Made by a program: the position numbers and the translations under genes
From: Nemania diffusa
Lineage: Eukaryota; Ascomycota; Sordariomycetes; Xylariales; Xylariaceae
Direction: 5' to 3'
NCBI GenBank assembly: GCA_038501195.1
Contig: JBBPUQ010000011.1
Coordinates: forward strand, 1,860,001 to 1,924,000
DNA: 64,000 nt
Shown here: piece by piece, positions 35,801 through 52,550 of the stretch
Layout: each line of letters opens with the position of its first letter
Position numbering within the stretch: position 1 is the stretch's first letter
Notes under the pieces: model-generated
The model's database searches: none
The model's input: the letters and a program-made list of their open reading frames with translations, nothing else
Told to the model about the DNA's origin: nothing

Positions 35801-38800
35801 ATAATAATATTATTTTTTTTTTTACTTTTTATATATTTTAAAACTTTTTGTTTTTTATAATGTTTTAATATAAATAGTTATTAATATAAAATTATAATAA
35901 TGTTTTAATTATAATAGTTTTATAAAGTTTAAAAAAAAACAATATATTTTTTTTTTATAGCATATTAAATTTAATTTATATAATTTTAATTCTTTTTTTA
36001 ATATTTTCAATTAATTAAAAAAATATATTAGCAATAAAAAAAACATTATTAATAAATATAAAAATATATTTAATAACTTTATAATAAAATAAATTTATAA
36101 AGTAACTAGTTTTTAAATTAAATATAAACTTAATAATATAACTAAATATAATATTAATAGCTAAAAAATACTTTTTAAAAAAATATAACATGTTAATTTT
36201 TTTAAGCTAAAAATGTTTATATAGTATTTATAACATATTTAATTAATAAGTTATTAACAAGTTTTTTTTTATAACTTTTATATTATATAGTTTGTAAATA
36301 TTAATATTGTTATTTAATATAAAATATTAATAATAATTTAAATAATAAAAACTATATTTGTTAAAATTAAAAAAAAGTTGTTATAGCTTAATTTTAAATT
36401 AAAATAAAAACTTTATAATATTTATAGCTATTATTTCTATTTAAAATATTTAAATTTAATAAAACTAATACTAATTTAATAGTAATAGTATAAAATTTTA
36501 AGTTTTTGCTTAAAAATATAATATATATTTAGTTTTTTTTTTAGTAGTAATAAAATTAAAATATTTTATAGTTGTTAAATTTTATATTTTAAATATATAA
36601 AGCTTATTTAATATATTTATATATATTTAAATTGCTTTTTTAATACTGTTTATATTTAAGTTACAAATATTTAAAATAAATGTTTAAGTTATTAATAAAA
36701 ATAGCAGTAATAATATTAATTAAAATATTAATATTATATATATAGCAAGTATTAATAAACTATATATATTACTATTAAATAAAAAAATATTAATAACAAA
36801 TAAAAAATATACTTTTAATATATATAAATTAATTATAAATTATATAATAAAAAAAATATATATTATTAAATTTAATAATAATAATATAAATAATTAAAAA
36901 CAAGTTAATATTAAGTTTTAAAAATTAAATATTATTATAAATAAAATATAATAATAAAATTAAAACATTAATTATTTAATATTTATTAAAATATAATAAA
37001 ACAAATTATATTAAAATATTTTAATATTTTATTTATATATATTATTATTTATATATAATAAAATAGTTTTAATAGTTATAATTAAATATAACTAATTTAA
37101 TTAAATCATATTTATATTATAAATTATATAATATATAATTTATAGTTTAAATTTTTAATATATTATATAAAAATATTAATATATTTTAAAACTTATAAAT
37201 TTAAAACTATTTATAAATATAAAAATTATTATATTATAAAATTGCTAATACTATAAACTATTTTTTGTTTTTTATATTAACAAAAAACTAAAAAAACTAT
37301 AAATTAAAACAAAAAAATATAATATAAATATTATTTATATTTTTTTTAATAAAAAGCTAAACTTAAATTATATAACTTTTAATTTATATTATAAACTTTA
37401 TTTTATATAAACTAAACAAAAAAAATTAGTTCAAGCTTATTAATAATTGCAAGTTTTTTTTTTTACAAAAAAAATTTAAATAAGCTATTATTATATAAAG
37501 TACAAAATAATATAAATAGTTTTAATATTATAGTTTATTTTTTTAACTTAAAAATTATAATTAAAATATATTGCTTTTTATACAACTAATAAAAATTTAC
37601 TAATTTTAGCGAAATTTTTTTTATACAATATAAAGCTAGCAAAGTTAATACTGTTTAATATATAAAAAATTATTTATTATTAAATATTTTAATATATTAA
37701 ATAATTAAATAATAATATATATATATTAATACTAATTATTATATTAATTTTTATATTAATTATTTTTATATTAAAAACAATATATAAAGCTTTGTTTTAT
37801 TTTAAAAATAAACAGCAATACTTTATTTTTTAATTTTTATTTTTTTATAGCTTAATAATAAACTATTTTAATTTTTTTATTTTTTATTATATTTATTTTT
37901 TTTGTTTTAACTACTTTTTTTGTTTTTTTAACTTTTTTTAAACTTAAAAGTTATAAAACATTATTTTTTTTTTATATTTATTTAATATTTACTATAAAAA
38001 AATAATATAATTATTTTAAAAAAAACTAATTAATTAAATATAACAATATTTTTTTATAAGTTTTTATAAAAACTATAATATTAGCTAATAATTTTAAATA
38101 AAAATATTTTTTAAATTATATAATAAATTTAAATATTTTATTTACTGTTTATTACTAAAAAAACTTAACTGTTTTAATTATTAAAAATAATATAGTTTTT
38201 ATATAAAAGTTATATAACTTATAAGCTATTTTTACTAAAATAAACTATATAAAAACTTTTAAAATTAACAATATATAGCAATAAGTTATAACTTTTTATT
38301 AAAACTAAGTTTAGCTATATATAAAAATGTTTTTTTATTATTTTTAAATTAATATTTAATAGCTTAAATTTATAATAGCTATATTTATTTGCTATAATAA
38401 CTTATAATATTTTTTGCTTATTTATTAATAAAGTTAATAAAATTTTAATTTAAAAAAAATTAAATTTAAATTTTATAATATTAGTTCTATTATTAAATAT
38501 AAAAATTCTTTTAAAAGTTAAATATTTTTTTTAGCAAAACAAAAATATTTAAAAAGTATATTTTTTTTAAAAGCTACTTAAAATAATTCTTTTTTTATTT
38601 TTTAATATTAAAATTAAAAAACGCTTTAAATTTTTATTAAACAATTAAAAACAGTTAATTTTATTTATTAATTAATTAATATATATTATAAATAATATTA
38701 TTAAATAGCTAAAAAACAAATATATTTAAAAGTTAAAATATAAAAAACATATATTTATATACTATAGTTTTATTTATATTATATATTTAAATAAAAAATT

Positions 38801-40160
38801 GAAACTTTTTAACTTTATTAATAGTAATATTAAAGTTAACTTTGCTACTATTGCTTTATTTATAAATATTTAATATTTTAATAAATAATTATTTATAAAA
38901 ATTTAAACAAAACTATTAAACTTTATATAAGCTAACTTTATAATTAATAATATAAAAAAAAATAATAATATAATTGCTTTAGCAAAACTAATTGCTTTTT
39001 AATATAAAAAAATACTAGCTTTATTTAATAATTTAACTAATATAATAAAGTTTGCTAATATTAAATTTGTTAATATTAATAACTTGCTAAATTTAAATTA
39101 TTAAAAAAGTATAATATAATAATATTTATAATAAAAATTTAGTTTATTTATTATATTTATTTAAGTTTTATAAATAATATAAAAAAAAATAATAATAACT
39201 AAAAAGATTTAGTTATTAAAAATTTTATATTTAATAGTTCAAATATAAATAAATAAACTTTTTATATATAATTTAATATATTAATATTAATAGTATATAT
39301 TATTATAGTTTTAGTTTTAAATAAAAAACAATTATATTTTAAAGTTAAAAAAAGTATATTTAAATACTAGTTATTATAACTAGTTATTTTTATTTAATAA
39401 TATATAATAAATAATTTTTTAAAACAAATAAAATATAAAAAGCTAAAATAAATATATTTATATATTAGCTTTTAAAAATGTTATTTTAATAAAATATATT
39501 TAAAATTATTTATTTAAATTAAATAGCAGTTTATTTAATATATTATATATTAAAACTTTAATTTATATATTTTTTTTTTGTTATTATTAATATATTATAT
39601 TATTAACAGTATATAGTTTTAAAAATAATATTTCAATATTAAATTTAAATAAAAAAAAAACAGTTAAAAAACTATAGTATTATATAAGTAATAATAGCAG
39701 CAGAAATAATATATTTAATAGTTTTAAGCTTTTAATTAGTTATATTTTTTTGTTTTAATAGTTAATTTGTTTATTTGAAGTTTAAAATAAATATTTAAAG
39801 CTAATATTATTATAAAAACAGTTTGTACAAAACTTTTAAAATATATTATTATACTATAGTAATATAATAATATAGCTGTTTTATAACTTATAACTTTTTT
39901 AATACTATAAATATAAAACTGCTTAAAAATAATAAACTTTAATAATTTATACTAATACTACTTTTATATTTGATTTTTTTTTAATATTAAATGTTTTTTT
40001 TTTATAAAATATATTATTTAAACTATAATAATAAAACATATTAATAAAACAATATATATTAAATACTAATATAAATAAATTTAATACTAAAAATATATAA
40101 ATATATTTATAATATAAAGCTTTTTATACTATATAATTTTAGTTAAAATTAAACAAAATT

Positions 40161-40286
40161 AACAAAATAAATAATATAAACAAAATAAACAATATAAACA
40201 AAGCAGTTAAAACTAACAAAGTAAACAATATAAACAAAACAAACAATATAAATAAAACTAACAAAATAAGCAATATAAACAAAACT
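40161..40286. repeat. 18-bp tandem repeat
   Basis: The unit AACAAAATAAACAATATA or close variants occurs about six times, with two half units. It is open in one frame (NKINNI-like), the only sizeable coding-like trace in this part of the block. This could be a decayed amino-acid repeat, or chance in a stop-free unit. Confidence 0.7.
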
Positions 40287-43200
40287 AATAAAAAAAACAA
40301 CAAAAATATAAATATATTTATTAATATAATATTTAATTAAAAAGTATTTTTAAAAAATAAAATAATAGCAATTATTTCTATTTAAAAAAAGTTTATTAAA
40401 TACTAAAAAACTATTACTATTAAAACTTTTTTTATAATAATAAAACATATATATTATATTTAATTTAACAACTTTTTAAATAATATAAAGCAAATAAAAT
40501 ATAAAAAATTAATTTTTAATATAATAAATATTATATATAATTTTATTTTATAGTAGTAAAAAAATAAACATATATAAATTTAATAAATAAATAATTTTAA
40601 AACTTTGCTATTTATTTACTAAAAACTTTATATAAACATATATAAATAATTTATATATTTTTAAACTTTTACTTTTTATAAATATAAAATAAATATTAAT
40701 ATTTACTAATTTTTATATAATTAATTATATAAAATATATATATTAAACAAAAATATTAAAATATACTATGTTATAAAGTTTTTTATATAAATAATTTATA
40801 AAAATAAACTTAATAAAATTTAATATAATAAATAATATTTATTTATAAAGCTTTTTTATATAAAGCTTTATATTATTTAAACTATTAACATAATATATAA
40901 AGTAAATAACAAAAAATATATATATAAAAAAATATAAATTTATTATAAATAAAACAAACGAAATTTATATTAATATATATTTAAAATTAATAGTTTAAAT
41001 TTTATTGTTTATAATTGCTTAAATTTTTAATTTTTTAAATATTTAAATTAAATATACTTTTATTTTTTTTATTTTTTTTATTTTTTTTTACTTTTTTTAT
41101 TGTTTTTATTATTTTTATTATTTTTGTTATTTTTATTATTTTTGTTATTTTTATTATTTTTAAAGTTTTTTATAATATAATTATTATTATTTATATTAAA
41201 AGGTATATTTTAGCTTATAAAAAGTTAATTAAAAAGTACTTTTATAATATTTTTTAAAATAATATAAGTTATATTTATAATAATATTATATTAAACTTAT
41301 AAACAATTGTACTAAAACAAAAGCAAAAATATAAAACTGTTAATTTTAATATAAATAATATATTTATATTTATAGTTGATAATTTTATTTTTTATTTTAT
41401 TAGTAGTTTTAATTTTTTTATTTTATGTTTAGCTAGATATAATAGTTTACAGTTTTTAATAATATATTTGTCGATTTTATATTTATATATTTTTAACTTG
41501 TTTGTTAAAGTTTTTTTTGTTAATATATTTAACAATAATTAATTTAATTTAAATTGTATTATTAATGTATATTTTAGTTTTTGCTATTTAAGCGTTATAA
41601 AAAAACATAGTAATAATTGTTTAAAAACTATTGTTAAAAGTTAATACAGCTTACTATTAAAAAGAAATAGTAAATAAAGTCGGTTTATTAGTGCAAAAAA
41701 TATAAGATATAGTTTAAATATTAAATTTGAAAAAAACAAATAAATTAATATAGTTTTTTAATATTAGTATATATATTTAACAATATAGCTTAATTAATTA
41801 TAAATTAATATATTAATTAAAAATAATATATTAATAACTATTAATAAATAAACTAATAATAAAATTAAGTTATAAACTATTAAATTGTTGTATATATAAA
41901 TATATAACAAAATAGCAAAAGCTTTAAATGCAAATAATAAATAAAAATAAAAAAAAATAAATGAAATAAAAAAATCAAATAAATAATCGTAAAATAAAAG
42001 CTAAAAAAATAAAATTATAAAATATTTAAATAAATAAAAAAAGTTAAAATAAATTAATACTAGTAATAATAAAAAGCTATTTTAGTAAGTCAGGTATAAT
42101 AAATAAATAAACTTATAAATTAACTAATATTAAATATATATAAAAAACTTATATATAAATATATAAAAAAAAACAATAATAAAGCTTAAAATATTATAGC
42201 TAATTACTTTTTAGTTTTTTAAAAACTTAATATTTTAAATATAATTTATTAAATTTTACGCTATATTTATATTAAAATTTATAAATATAAAAATTTAAAA
42301 CAGTTTAATAATAAATTAAATATTTAGTACTTTTATATTATAAATAAATAAAATATATTATAAATTTTACAATAGTTTATTTAATTAAATAAAAACAACA
42401 ATTTAATAATATTTTTAAATAAAATATAAAAAAAAAAGCTTAATTAAATAGTTAATACTATTTGTTTATAAGTTTTAAATTAGTTATATTATTTAAGCTA
42501 TATTGTTAAATTTAAAACATTATATATTATATATTTTAGTTAATATTTATAAAACTATTAAAAATATTAATATTAAAAAATTTATATTTTATATTAACTA
42601 ATTAAACTATAGTAGCTAAAAAAATACTTAATACAATTTAGTTATAACTATTATTTATTTTTAAATAATACTATTTTTTATTTATAACTAGTTTTAATAT
42701 TTAATACAAATATATAAAACAAAGTTAAAAATAATATATTGTTTTAATATTATTATTATAATTGTTATAAAAAATAGTAATATAAAATATATATATATTT
42801 TTATATTTAAATAAATTAGTAATACTAACTAAAGCTAATAATATATATAGTTTTTTACTATTTAAAAATATAAAAAAAATAGCAAAACATTATTTTGTAA
42901 CATTTATATTAGTAAAACTTATATTAACAAAGCAAACAATATTAATTTAATATTTTATATAAATTATTAAAAAAAATATAAAATATTATAAATATTAGTT
43001 TAATTTTTTTTTTTTATAAAAATAATTAATTATAGCTATAAAACTTATAAATAATATAAAGTTTTAACTAGTTAATTATTTAAGCAAAAATAAAAAAATG
43101 TTAAAGTATTTATTTTTATTATTATATATTTGTTTTAGTTTGCTATTTATTATAAATAACTATTTTGCAAAAAAATATAAATTTAAACTAATTTATATAT

Positions 43201-46200
43201 AGCTAAAAACTGTTAAAAATTTATAAAATAAATTATATTTAAAAGCTATTATTAATAACTAGTTATTTAAATATATAATATATATTATAGCTTAAATTAT
43301 AGTAAAAAGTATAATATATTATTATATATAATATTATTAATATTTTAAACAAAAAAAAAACTAATTAGTAAAATATTATACTTTTGTTATAAAAAATATA
43401 CTGCTTTTTATTTTAGTTATAATATTATAAAATAGTTTAAAATATATAAATATAACTAATAAAAAAAAGCGTAGCTAAAATTAAACAAAACAAGCAATAA
43501 AATATTAAAAAATAATATAGTAAATATATTATTAAAATTATAAAAATAAATTTAGTAATAATTATATAAGTTTTTATATATATATTATTGCTTTTACTTT
43601 TTTATATAAAAACAATTATATAAATAAATTTAATAATTTAAAACTTAAACTAGTTTTAATATTTTATTTATATATATTTTTTTAATTAAATATTATATAT
43701 TTTTTAGCTTTGTTTACAATTAAACTACTAAAAATTCATACTTTTGTTATTTTTTTTTATTTAAATAGTTTTAGTAATATTTAATAGTTATAAATATAAT
43801 TAAAACATAAATATATAATATAATAAAAGTTTAAAATATATTTATTTATATAGAAAATATAACTATTTAGTTAATTTAAAAACTTTTATAAAAAAAATAT
43901 ACTAATTAAAATATTAATTTAAAAAAAAAAGCAATATAAAGTTTGAATTAAATTAATTTACTAGATTTTTTACTATTAGATTTTTTATTACAAAAATATA
44001 TACTAGAATTTTTTTTACAAAAACTTTTATTTTTAGTTTTTTTACTAAAATATTTATTAAGTTTAAATTGCAGTGTTATATTTGTATTAAAGTTGCTATT
44101 AAATCGACAATAAAATATAAAATTAATAAAATAAAAAGTTAAATAAAAGTTTTAAAAAAAAATAAAAAAAAAATTAATATAAGCAATTATTTTTATAATT
44201 TGTAATATTAATTGTAAATTTTTATTTATTATTATAACTTAGTAGTTATAAATAGTAAATAAATTAGCTATTAATATAATATTAATTAATAAATTAATGT
44301 AAAAATTAAAATAAATATATTAATAAATAAAAAAATAAATATAAATTTTAAAATATTTATTAAAACTTTTATAGCTGATTTTTATATACAATAATTAATA
44401 TAATTGTTATTTAAGTAAATAATTTTATAAATAAATCTATTAAATAATACTGTTAAAATTATAAATATAGTTATAATAGCTTTTTGCTTTTTAAATATAT
44501 ATTAAAAAATTTTGCTTAAAATATATTTAAATTAAATTATATATTTTATATTTAAATTATAAAATAAACTATTTATATTGCTTTTAAATTAAGCTTTATA
44601 TTTTTTATAATTTAAAAATATTTATAATATACTGCTTTTTATATAACTTATAAATATTTATAATTAATAAAGCTTTATATATTAGTTTATAACTATTTGT
44701 AATAATTAAAGCTTTATATATTAATTAAAAATACAATTTAATAATATATTATAAAAAAAAAAAATATAAACAAATAAAACAAAAAGCTAATATAAACTTA
44801 AGTACAGCATTTTTTTTTAAAGCATTTTTTTTTAAAGTAACATTTTAAGTAAAAACAATAAACTGTATAAAAACAGCTGCAACAGTAGCTAGTATAAAAA
44901 AAACAGTTTTTATTATAACAATAAATTGTATATAAATAGCAGATTATATAAAAATAGCAGCTAATATTAAAAAAAAAGTTAATATAAAAACTTTGTTTAA
45001 TTGATTATTTAATAAAATATTTAATTAATTATTTATATTTATAAAGTTTTTTGTTTTTTTTATAAGTATTTTTATTAACGCTTTAAATTATAAATTAAAT
45101 TAATATATATATTAGTAAAAAAAATATATATAACAAATTAACATAAATTTTAAAAAAAGCAAAAAAAAAAAGCTATAAAATAATTTTATTAAAAATATTA
45201 ATAAAATATATATATAATATATTAAAAAACAATTAATATAAAAATTAATATATTAAATAAATAATATATATATAAAAAATATAGCTAAAAAAAAATAAAA
45301 TATATTTTAATTTGTTGTTTTTTATTTGTTAAATTAATTAATAAAATAAACTTAATATAAAATATAAACTATAAAGTTTAAATTATATATAAATTAGTAA
45401 ATAATTTATTTATAAATTGAAAAAAATAAATAAACAATATTTAATAAAAAAATAAAAAAAAAAAGTATATAGTTAACAATTAATATATTAATAAAAAAAA
45501 AAGCAGTTTAAACTATTATTAAAACTAAATAATTATTTAAAGCAAAAGTAATATTAACTAAATTTAAGTTTATAAAAGTTTTAACTATTTATAAATATTA
45601 AATAAATAAATTAAAATATTTTATTATTTATATTATAATAAATATATATTTAAAGTTTAACATTTTTTTTGTTTAAATTATAAATATTATTAATTTAAAT
45701 TAATATTTAAGTTTTCGATTTATTTAATTATATTAATAAATTGTTTTATTTTATATTTAAAACAAAGCAATATTTAGTTTTTATTTTAAATTTTTTAATA
45801 GCTAAAAATTAAATAATATTATAATAATTTGTTTAATATAAAACATATAATAATTAATATTTAATAGTCAATTAAAATATATTAAATAGCAAAAAAAAAA
45901 ACATTTATAAATAAATATTTAAACTAAATATATTTTTGCAGCTTTTTATAATGTATTAATAGTATTTTTATTGATTTAAAATATTAAATTATACTATATA
46001 ATAATTTTATATATAATTTAACAAAATAATTATTTAAAAATTAACAAATTAATTTATATTTAATATTATTAAATTTTACAAAAAGTTATAACTTATATAT
46101 TATTAATAATATATTAATTATTATATTAATTAATAAAATTTTATTTTTAAGTTTTTAAATTTATTTTTTACTTATTTATAATATAGCAAATATTATTTAA

Positions 46201-49200
46201 AATTAAAATAATAGCAAAAATAAATTTAAGTTTTTAGTTAGTTTTATAACTTTATTGTTATAAAAAATTAAAAACTACTACTTTTTAATAATTATAAGCT
46301 AAATTAATAATTTAAAAAAAAAACGTTTATTATTTAATATAACTAAAAATAAAAAGTTAATATATTAATAATAAGTTTTATTAATAAAAAAATAAAAAAG
46401 TTGTAATATTTTTTAAAACAAATTAGTTATATTTATTATAAAAAAAAATATTTATATTATTATTTTATATAAATAGCAATTGTAACAAAACTAGTAAAAA
46501 ATATATTATAATAAAAATAAAATAAAAAAGAAATATAAAAATAATTTTATTTTTAAAATTAAAATGTAGCAATATAAAATATATTAATATAAATAATAAA
46601 ATATTTATTTATATAAAAACTAGTTTAAATTTTACTAAATAATTATATTTTTAATTTAAATAGTATAATTTTTATATTTAAATTTTAAATTAGTATTTTA
46701 GTTAACAAATAGTTTTTAAAATATAAAATTTATAAATAAATAAAATTGCTATTAAAAAACAAATATTATTTTTAAATATAAATTTTAATTAAAACATTAG
46801 TTTATTAAACAATATTATTACAAAAAATATTAATTTATTTTTTATAACAATTTTATATATAAATTGTATAATTTTAGTTGTTTTTTTAATTTTTTTAATT
46901 AATTAGTTATATTTAATATTATATTATAAAATAACTTTTAATTATTTTATTTATTTTAAAAAATACTTATATATATTTATTAATAGTTATATTAATAAAT
47001 TTATAATTTAATTAATAAACAATATATAATGTTTAAAGCATATAGTTTTTTAATAATTTTAACTTTATTGAAGCAAAAGTACTACTAATAATAAAAACAT
47101 ATTAAAAAAGCTATTTCAAAAAAATAAAAACAACTATGCAAACTTTTAATATATTATATTATAAAAATAAAAAAACTGCTATAAAAGTTATTATTTTTAT
47201 TAATACAACAGTAGTTATAATAAAGTTGTAAATAATTTATTAAAAATAGTTTAATATAATATTATATAGCAATTTGTTTTTTAAAGCATTTATATAAACT
47301 TTTACTGTTTATAATATATAGTTAATAAAATATTAAAAATTAACTATTTTAATTAACAAAAAGTTTATTAAATATAATATTAATAAATTTATTAGTTTTT
47401 AATTAAAAATTATAATATATTTAAACAAATAAAAAAAAAACTATAGTTATTATAAATAAAGTTAATTAATAATTATATTAACTTTAAAGTATAATATAAA
47501 ATTTTGCAAATTTATTATAAAATTAACAAAATAATACTAAAATATTTACTTAATATAAATAAAACAGGGATTTATTTAAACTATATAAATAATATTGCAA
47601 TATAAATTTATTATAAAATAAAAAACTTATAGTATATTAATTTAAACTTTTAAATATATAATATTATTATTAAGCTAGTTTTAATTAACAAAAATATAAT
47701 ATTTAACTAAGTAATAGTTTTAACTATATAAATATTTGAAAAAATCAGTAGTAATAATTTAAATAATATAACATTAATTTATTTTTTAAAAAATAAATAA
47801 ATTAATAACTTGATTGCTTTAAATTAATTTAACTATTTTAATTGTTATATTAAACTAGTTAATTATAACTAAAAAAAGCTTTTATTATTTAATATTAATA
47901 AAAGTTATAAAATATATTAACTTAAAAAAAAAAGCTAAAGCAGTTTTAATTATTACTTTTTTATTGCTATATTATATATTTTATAAATTTAAACTATTAA
48001 ATATAAAAATTTTTTAAATATATAAAGCTTATTTAAATAATAAAATATTTTTAGCTATATAAAATAAAGCTATTAATTATATAAAAAACAGCTTTTTAGC
48101 TACATTAAAATTAATATATAAAAAAACTTTTAAACAGTTAATTATTTTAAATGTTTAATTTAAAAAAAAAGTATATATAAAATTATATATTAATAAAATA
48201 AAATAATATAAATAAAAAAAAAAGTAACAATAATAATATTATAGTTTTTTAGATTTTTTTATTAAAGCAATTTAAAAAAAAATTAGTTAATAAAAAAAAT
48301 AGTTTAAAAAAAAATAATGTTATAATATTACTAATAAATATATTGTTATTAAAAAAATATATAAATATTTTAAATAATATTTAAAAGTATATAAAAACAA
48401 CTAGTTTTTTTTTATTTTATTTGTTTTAAAAGTTATATAAAAACTTATTTATATATTAATAAAGTTAATAATTAATAAAAAAAAAAAAAAAATAAAACAA
48501 AGTGTTTTTATAATTATATAATAAATTGAAAAAAAAATAAAAAAAAAACTAAAGTTGTAAAAAAACATAAACTATTAATTATTAGCAATATATAATTATA
48601 AATAATAAATTATAAAAGTTAATAAAATAAATTAATTAAAAATAAAAAGTTAAAAATTAAAACTAAAAAAAATAAATTAATTTATATATATAAATAAATA
48701 ATAAAAATTAAAAAAAAAACTTTAAATAAAAAATAAAGTTAATAAAACAACTATAACAAAAAACTATAAACTAATAATTAATAATTTATTAATATTAAAA
48801 ATTATTTATTAATATTAATAAAATATATAAAATATATTTAAATAGTTAAATTTTATAGCTACAAAAGTTTATTTTAAACTTTAAAGCTTTAATTATATAA
48901 TTATAATAAATATATATACTTTTATAATATTATAAATAATTAAAGTTATAAAAGTTAATTTTATAAAAAATATATAAAATAAATTATATATTTAAAAAAA
49001 TAGCATATATTAATTTATAAATTATATATTTTTATATTTTTTAAACTTTAAAGCTATTAATAAAATTATTATAGTTTAAACAGTTAAAACTAAAACAAAT
49101 ATAAAAAAAAAAGTTTAATTAATATAATATTATAAAAAAACTACTTAAATAATTTAAACTAATATAAATAACTTAAAAAATATTAATAATAAAAAAAAGT

Positions 49201-49360
49201 TTGAAAATAGTAATAAAAAAATGTTTTATATATTAAATTTTTTTAATTTAAAAATATATATAGTATAAATTTAATAAAATAAAACAAATTAGTTTAAATA
49301 AAAAGTTTAAAAAAAGTAAAAGTTATAAATAAGTTTTATAAATTTAAAAAGTTAAAAATA

Positions 49361-49423
49361 AATAATATAAATAATATAAATAATATAAATAATATAAATA
49401 GTATAAATAATATAAATAATATA
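49361..49423. repeat. 9-bp tandem repeat (AATAATATA)x7
   Basis: Seven consecutive copies of AATAATATA occur, one with a G substitution. It is a simple minisatellite within the AT block. Confidence 0.8.
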
Positions 49424-52400
49424 AATTAAATAGTATAAATATACTATATAATTAGTAATAAAAAAAAGTATATTTAAAAAAATACATTTAAAAAAGTGCA
49501 AAAAAAATAAATTTTATAAGCTTTATAAATAAATTTTATAAACTTTATAAATTAATAATATAAGCTTTATAAACAAACTTTATAAAATTAAACTTTTAAA
49601 AAAAATAAATAATAAAGTAGTTAAATAGTAAAAAAACTGTTTTTTATTACTATTATTTATAAACTTTTAATATATAGCTAAATTTTTATTGCTTTTATAA
49701 CTTTTTATAAATTAATATATTTAATACTAGTTATAAAACTATTTATTATTATAAACAAATTAAAAAAACTGTTATAAGTTTTTTTATTTTATTTTAAATA
49801 TTTACTGCTTTTTTTTTTGCTTTTATATATATTTATATTAATTTAAACTTAATTATTTAATTATTTAATACTAAAACACTAAATTTTTACTGCTATTAAT
49901 TTTATATTTATATATATTATTTAATTTATTTAATATATTATTAAAAAGTTTATTAAATTGTAATAATAACTTATATTTACAAAAAAGCAGCGCTTTTATA
50001 TTATTAACAAATTAACTTTATTTTTAATAATTACAAAAATATATAGTTTTTATATTATTAACAGTTTTTTAATACTGCAAACAATGTTTTATTAATATTA
50101 TTAAATAAACAGTTTAATATTAATTAATTATAAAAAATATTAATATTAATAAACTATTATAACAAAATTTTAACTGTTTTATATAACTTATAGTATAAAA
50201 ATATAAATAGCAAAAGTTTTAATTAAGCGCTATTTGTTTTATAAAAACAGCTAATTTTGTTTGTTGTAAATTTACAAATAAAAAACTAGTTTATATTTCA
50301 AACTTTTGTATATTTTACTTTGTTATTTAAGTTAATATAATTATTAATACTATTTTGTTTAATAATATATATTTAAATATTACAAATGTTATATATTAAT
50401 TATTTACTATTGATTTAAGTTTTTTAATATATAAATGTTTTATTTATTTTTTTTTATTTTATTACATTAAAATATTAATATTGATATTGTTAGTTATTTA
50501 AATGTAGCATTAGTTTAATAAAGTTGTTTTTTTTGAAGTAATAGTAAAATCGGCAAAACTTGTTTTAAATAATAATATTATATTATTTATTTATTTTGTA
50601 CAACATAATATGTTATAGCTAATAAACAATATTATTTAGTAATAAATATATATAATAATAAATATATATTAAATATTTATTAAATATTTATATTATAGCT
50701 TTTTTATATAACAACTAGATTTATTAGCAATTGTATTGCTTGCTATATTATAAGTACTAAATAAAATATACAACATATAATATTTCAGTTTTAATATATA
50801 ATATTAAATAGCGTTTTTTATTTATAATTTTATAGCTAATTGTATTAAGTTATTTATATTATTAAATTAAAAGTTAAAACTAAAAAAACTAATGTTATTT
50901 TTATATAATGTTTTATTTATTAATTTAATTAATATATTAAATTTTAGTTCAATTATTAAAATATTTTTAATTTTAATATTTAATATATATAATATAGCAG
51001 ATATATAGAATTAAATAAATATAATTTAAAATATTAAAATATTAAAGCTTAAATAACAATATTAATAATAATATATAATTAATAATTAATTAGTTAATAA
51101 TTTTTTATTTATTAAAGTTATTTATTAAATTAAATTTTTAATATAATATATAATTTTATTTTATTGCAAAAACTTTTAAAAACTTATAGTTATATTTATT
51201 AATTTAGTTTTATTAATTTGTTAATAGCTTTATTTATTAGTTTATTTATTAGTTATTTAATATAATTATTAATTTAATTGTTGTTTATTTAACAAAAGTT
51301 AACTTTATATATTTTAATTTATTATTTATATTTAAAGTTTTATTATTTTATTATTTGTTTATTTTTATTTATATATATAACTATAAAATTATTACATTGT
51401 TTTTTATTTTCGAAATTTATTGTTGTTAAATCGTTTGTATATTTTATTAAAAGTTTATTTTAATTTTTAGTTCTGCTTTATTATTTTATTATATATTTAT
51501 TATTATATAATTATATAATAGTTAATATATTATATATATAACTAGTTTATTTATAAGTAGTTTATATATTATTTTTAATTAATGCTTTAGTTTATAACTA
51601 ATTAATTTATATTGTTAAAACTATATATTTTTTTGTTATAGTATAACAATTTATTATTTTTTTATTTAATTAATATATAATATATATTTTATATATTTTA
51701 AATTAATAAGCTAGTTTTATTTATTTATTTTTAAAAAGTTTTAGTTTATATTAATATTTTATAATAGCTTTTTTAAATTTATTAATATATTTAATAATAA
51801 ATTTATAAAGTTTATAAAATTATATAATTTAAATAGTAATAAAAGATTTAATAAACAAATTAATTATATTAATATAAATATATATTTTTATAAAATTTTT
51901 TATAACTATTTTGCTTTTATAAAATTAAATAAAACAATTGAAAATATTTAGATTTAAAACTAGTATTATATAAACTAAAAGTTTTTTTATATTATTTATA
52001 GCTTAAAACTAATAAATTAAACTTTATTTGCTAAAAAAATAAAACAGCTTGTTATTAAAAATTTTAGTATATATATTATTTTAGTTATTTTAAACAATAG
52101 TTATTTCGTTTATTTGTTTTAATTAAAAAAGATTTAGTTTTAAATTAATTAATTTAAAAATAAACAATATACTGTTTTAAAAATAATTATAAAAAAACTA
52201 TTTAATAAACTTTTTAGTATATAATAAATTTTTTTAAATATAAACAATATAAATAACTAAATTTTTATTAAATAAACAAGTTAATTAAACTAGTTAAATA
52301 AATAGTTATTATATATAATATTTAATGTTTTTAATTTGCAATATTTAAAAGTTTAACTATATTAAATTTTAATTTAATAATTAAGTTTATTTAATAAAAC

Positions 52401-52502
52401 TTAAAACAAACTTTTTATTTAGTTAAATAGTTACAAATAATAAATTTTAATACTTAAAAAATATAAAAAATATTTAATAAATATATATAAATTAATAATT
52501 AT

Positions 52503-52550
52503 ATTAATTTATATATTAATTTATATATTAATTTATATATTAATTTATAT
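52503..52550. repeat. 12-bp tandem repeat (ATTAATTTATAT)x4
   Basis: Four perfect consecutive copies in the AT block. The perfection suggests a recent expansion relative to the surrounding decay. Confidence 0.85.
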
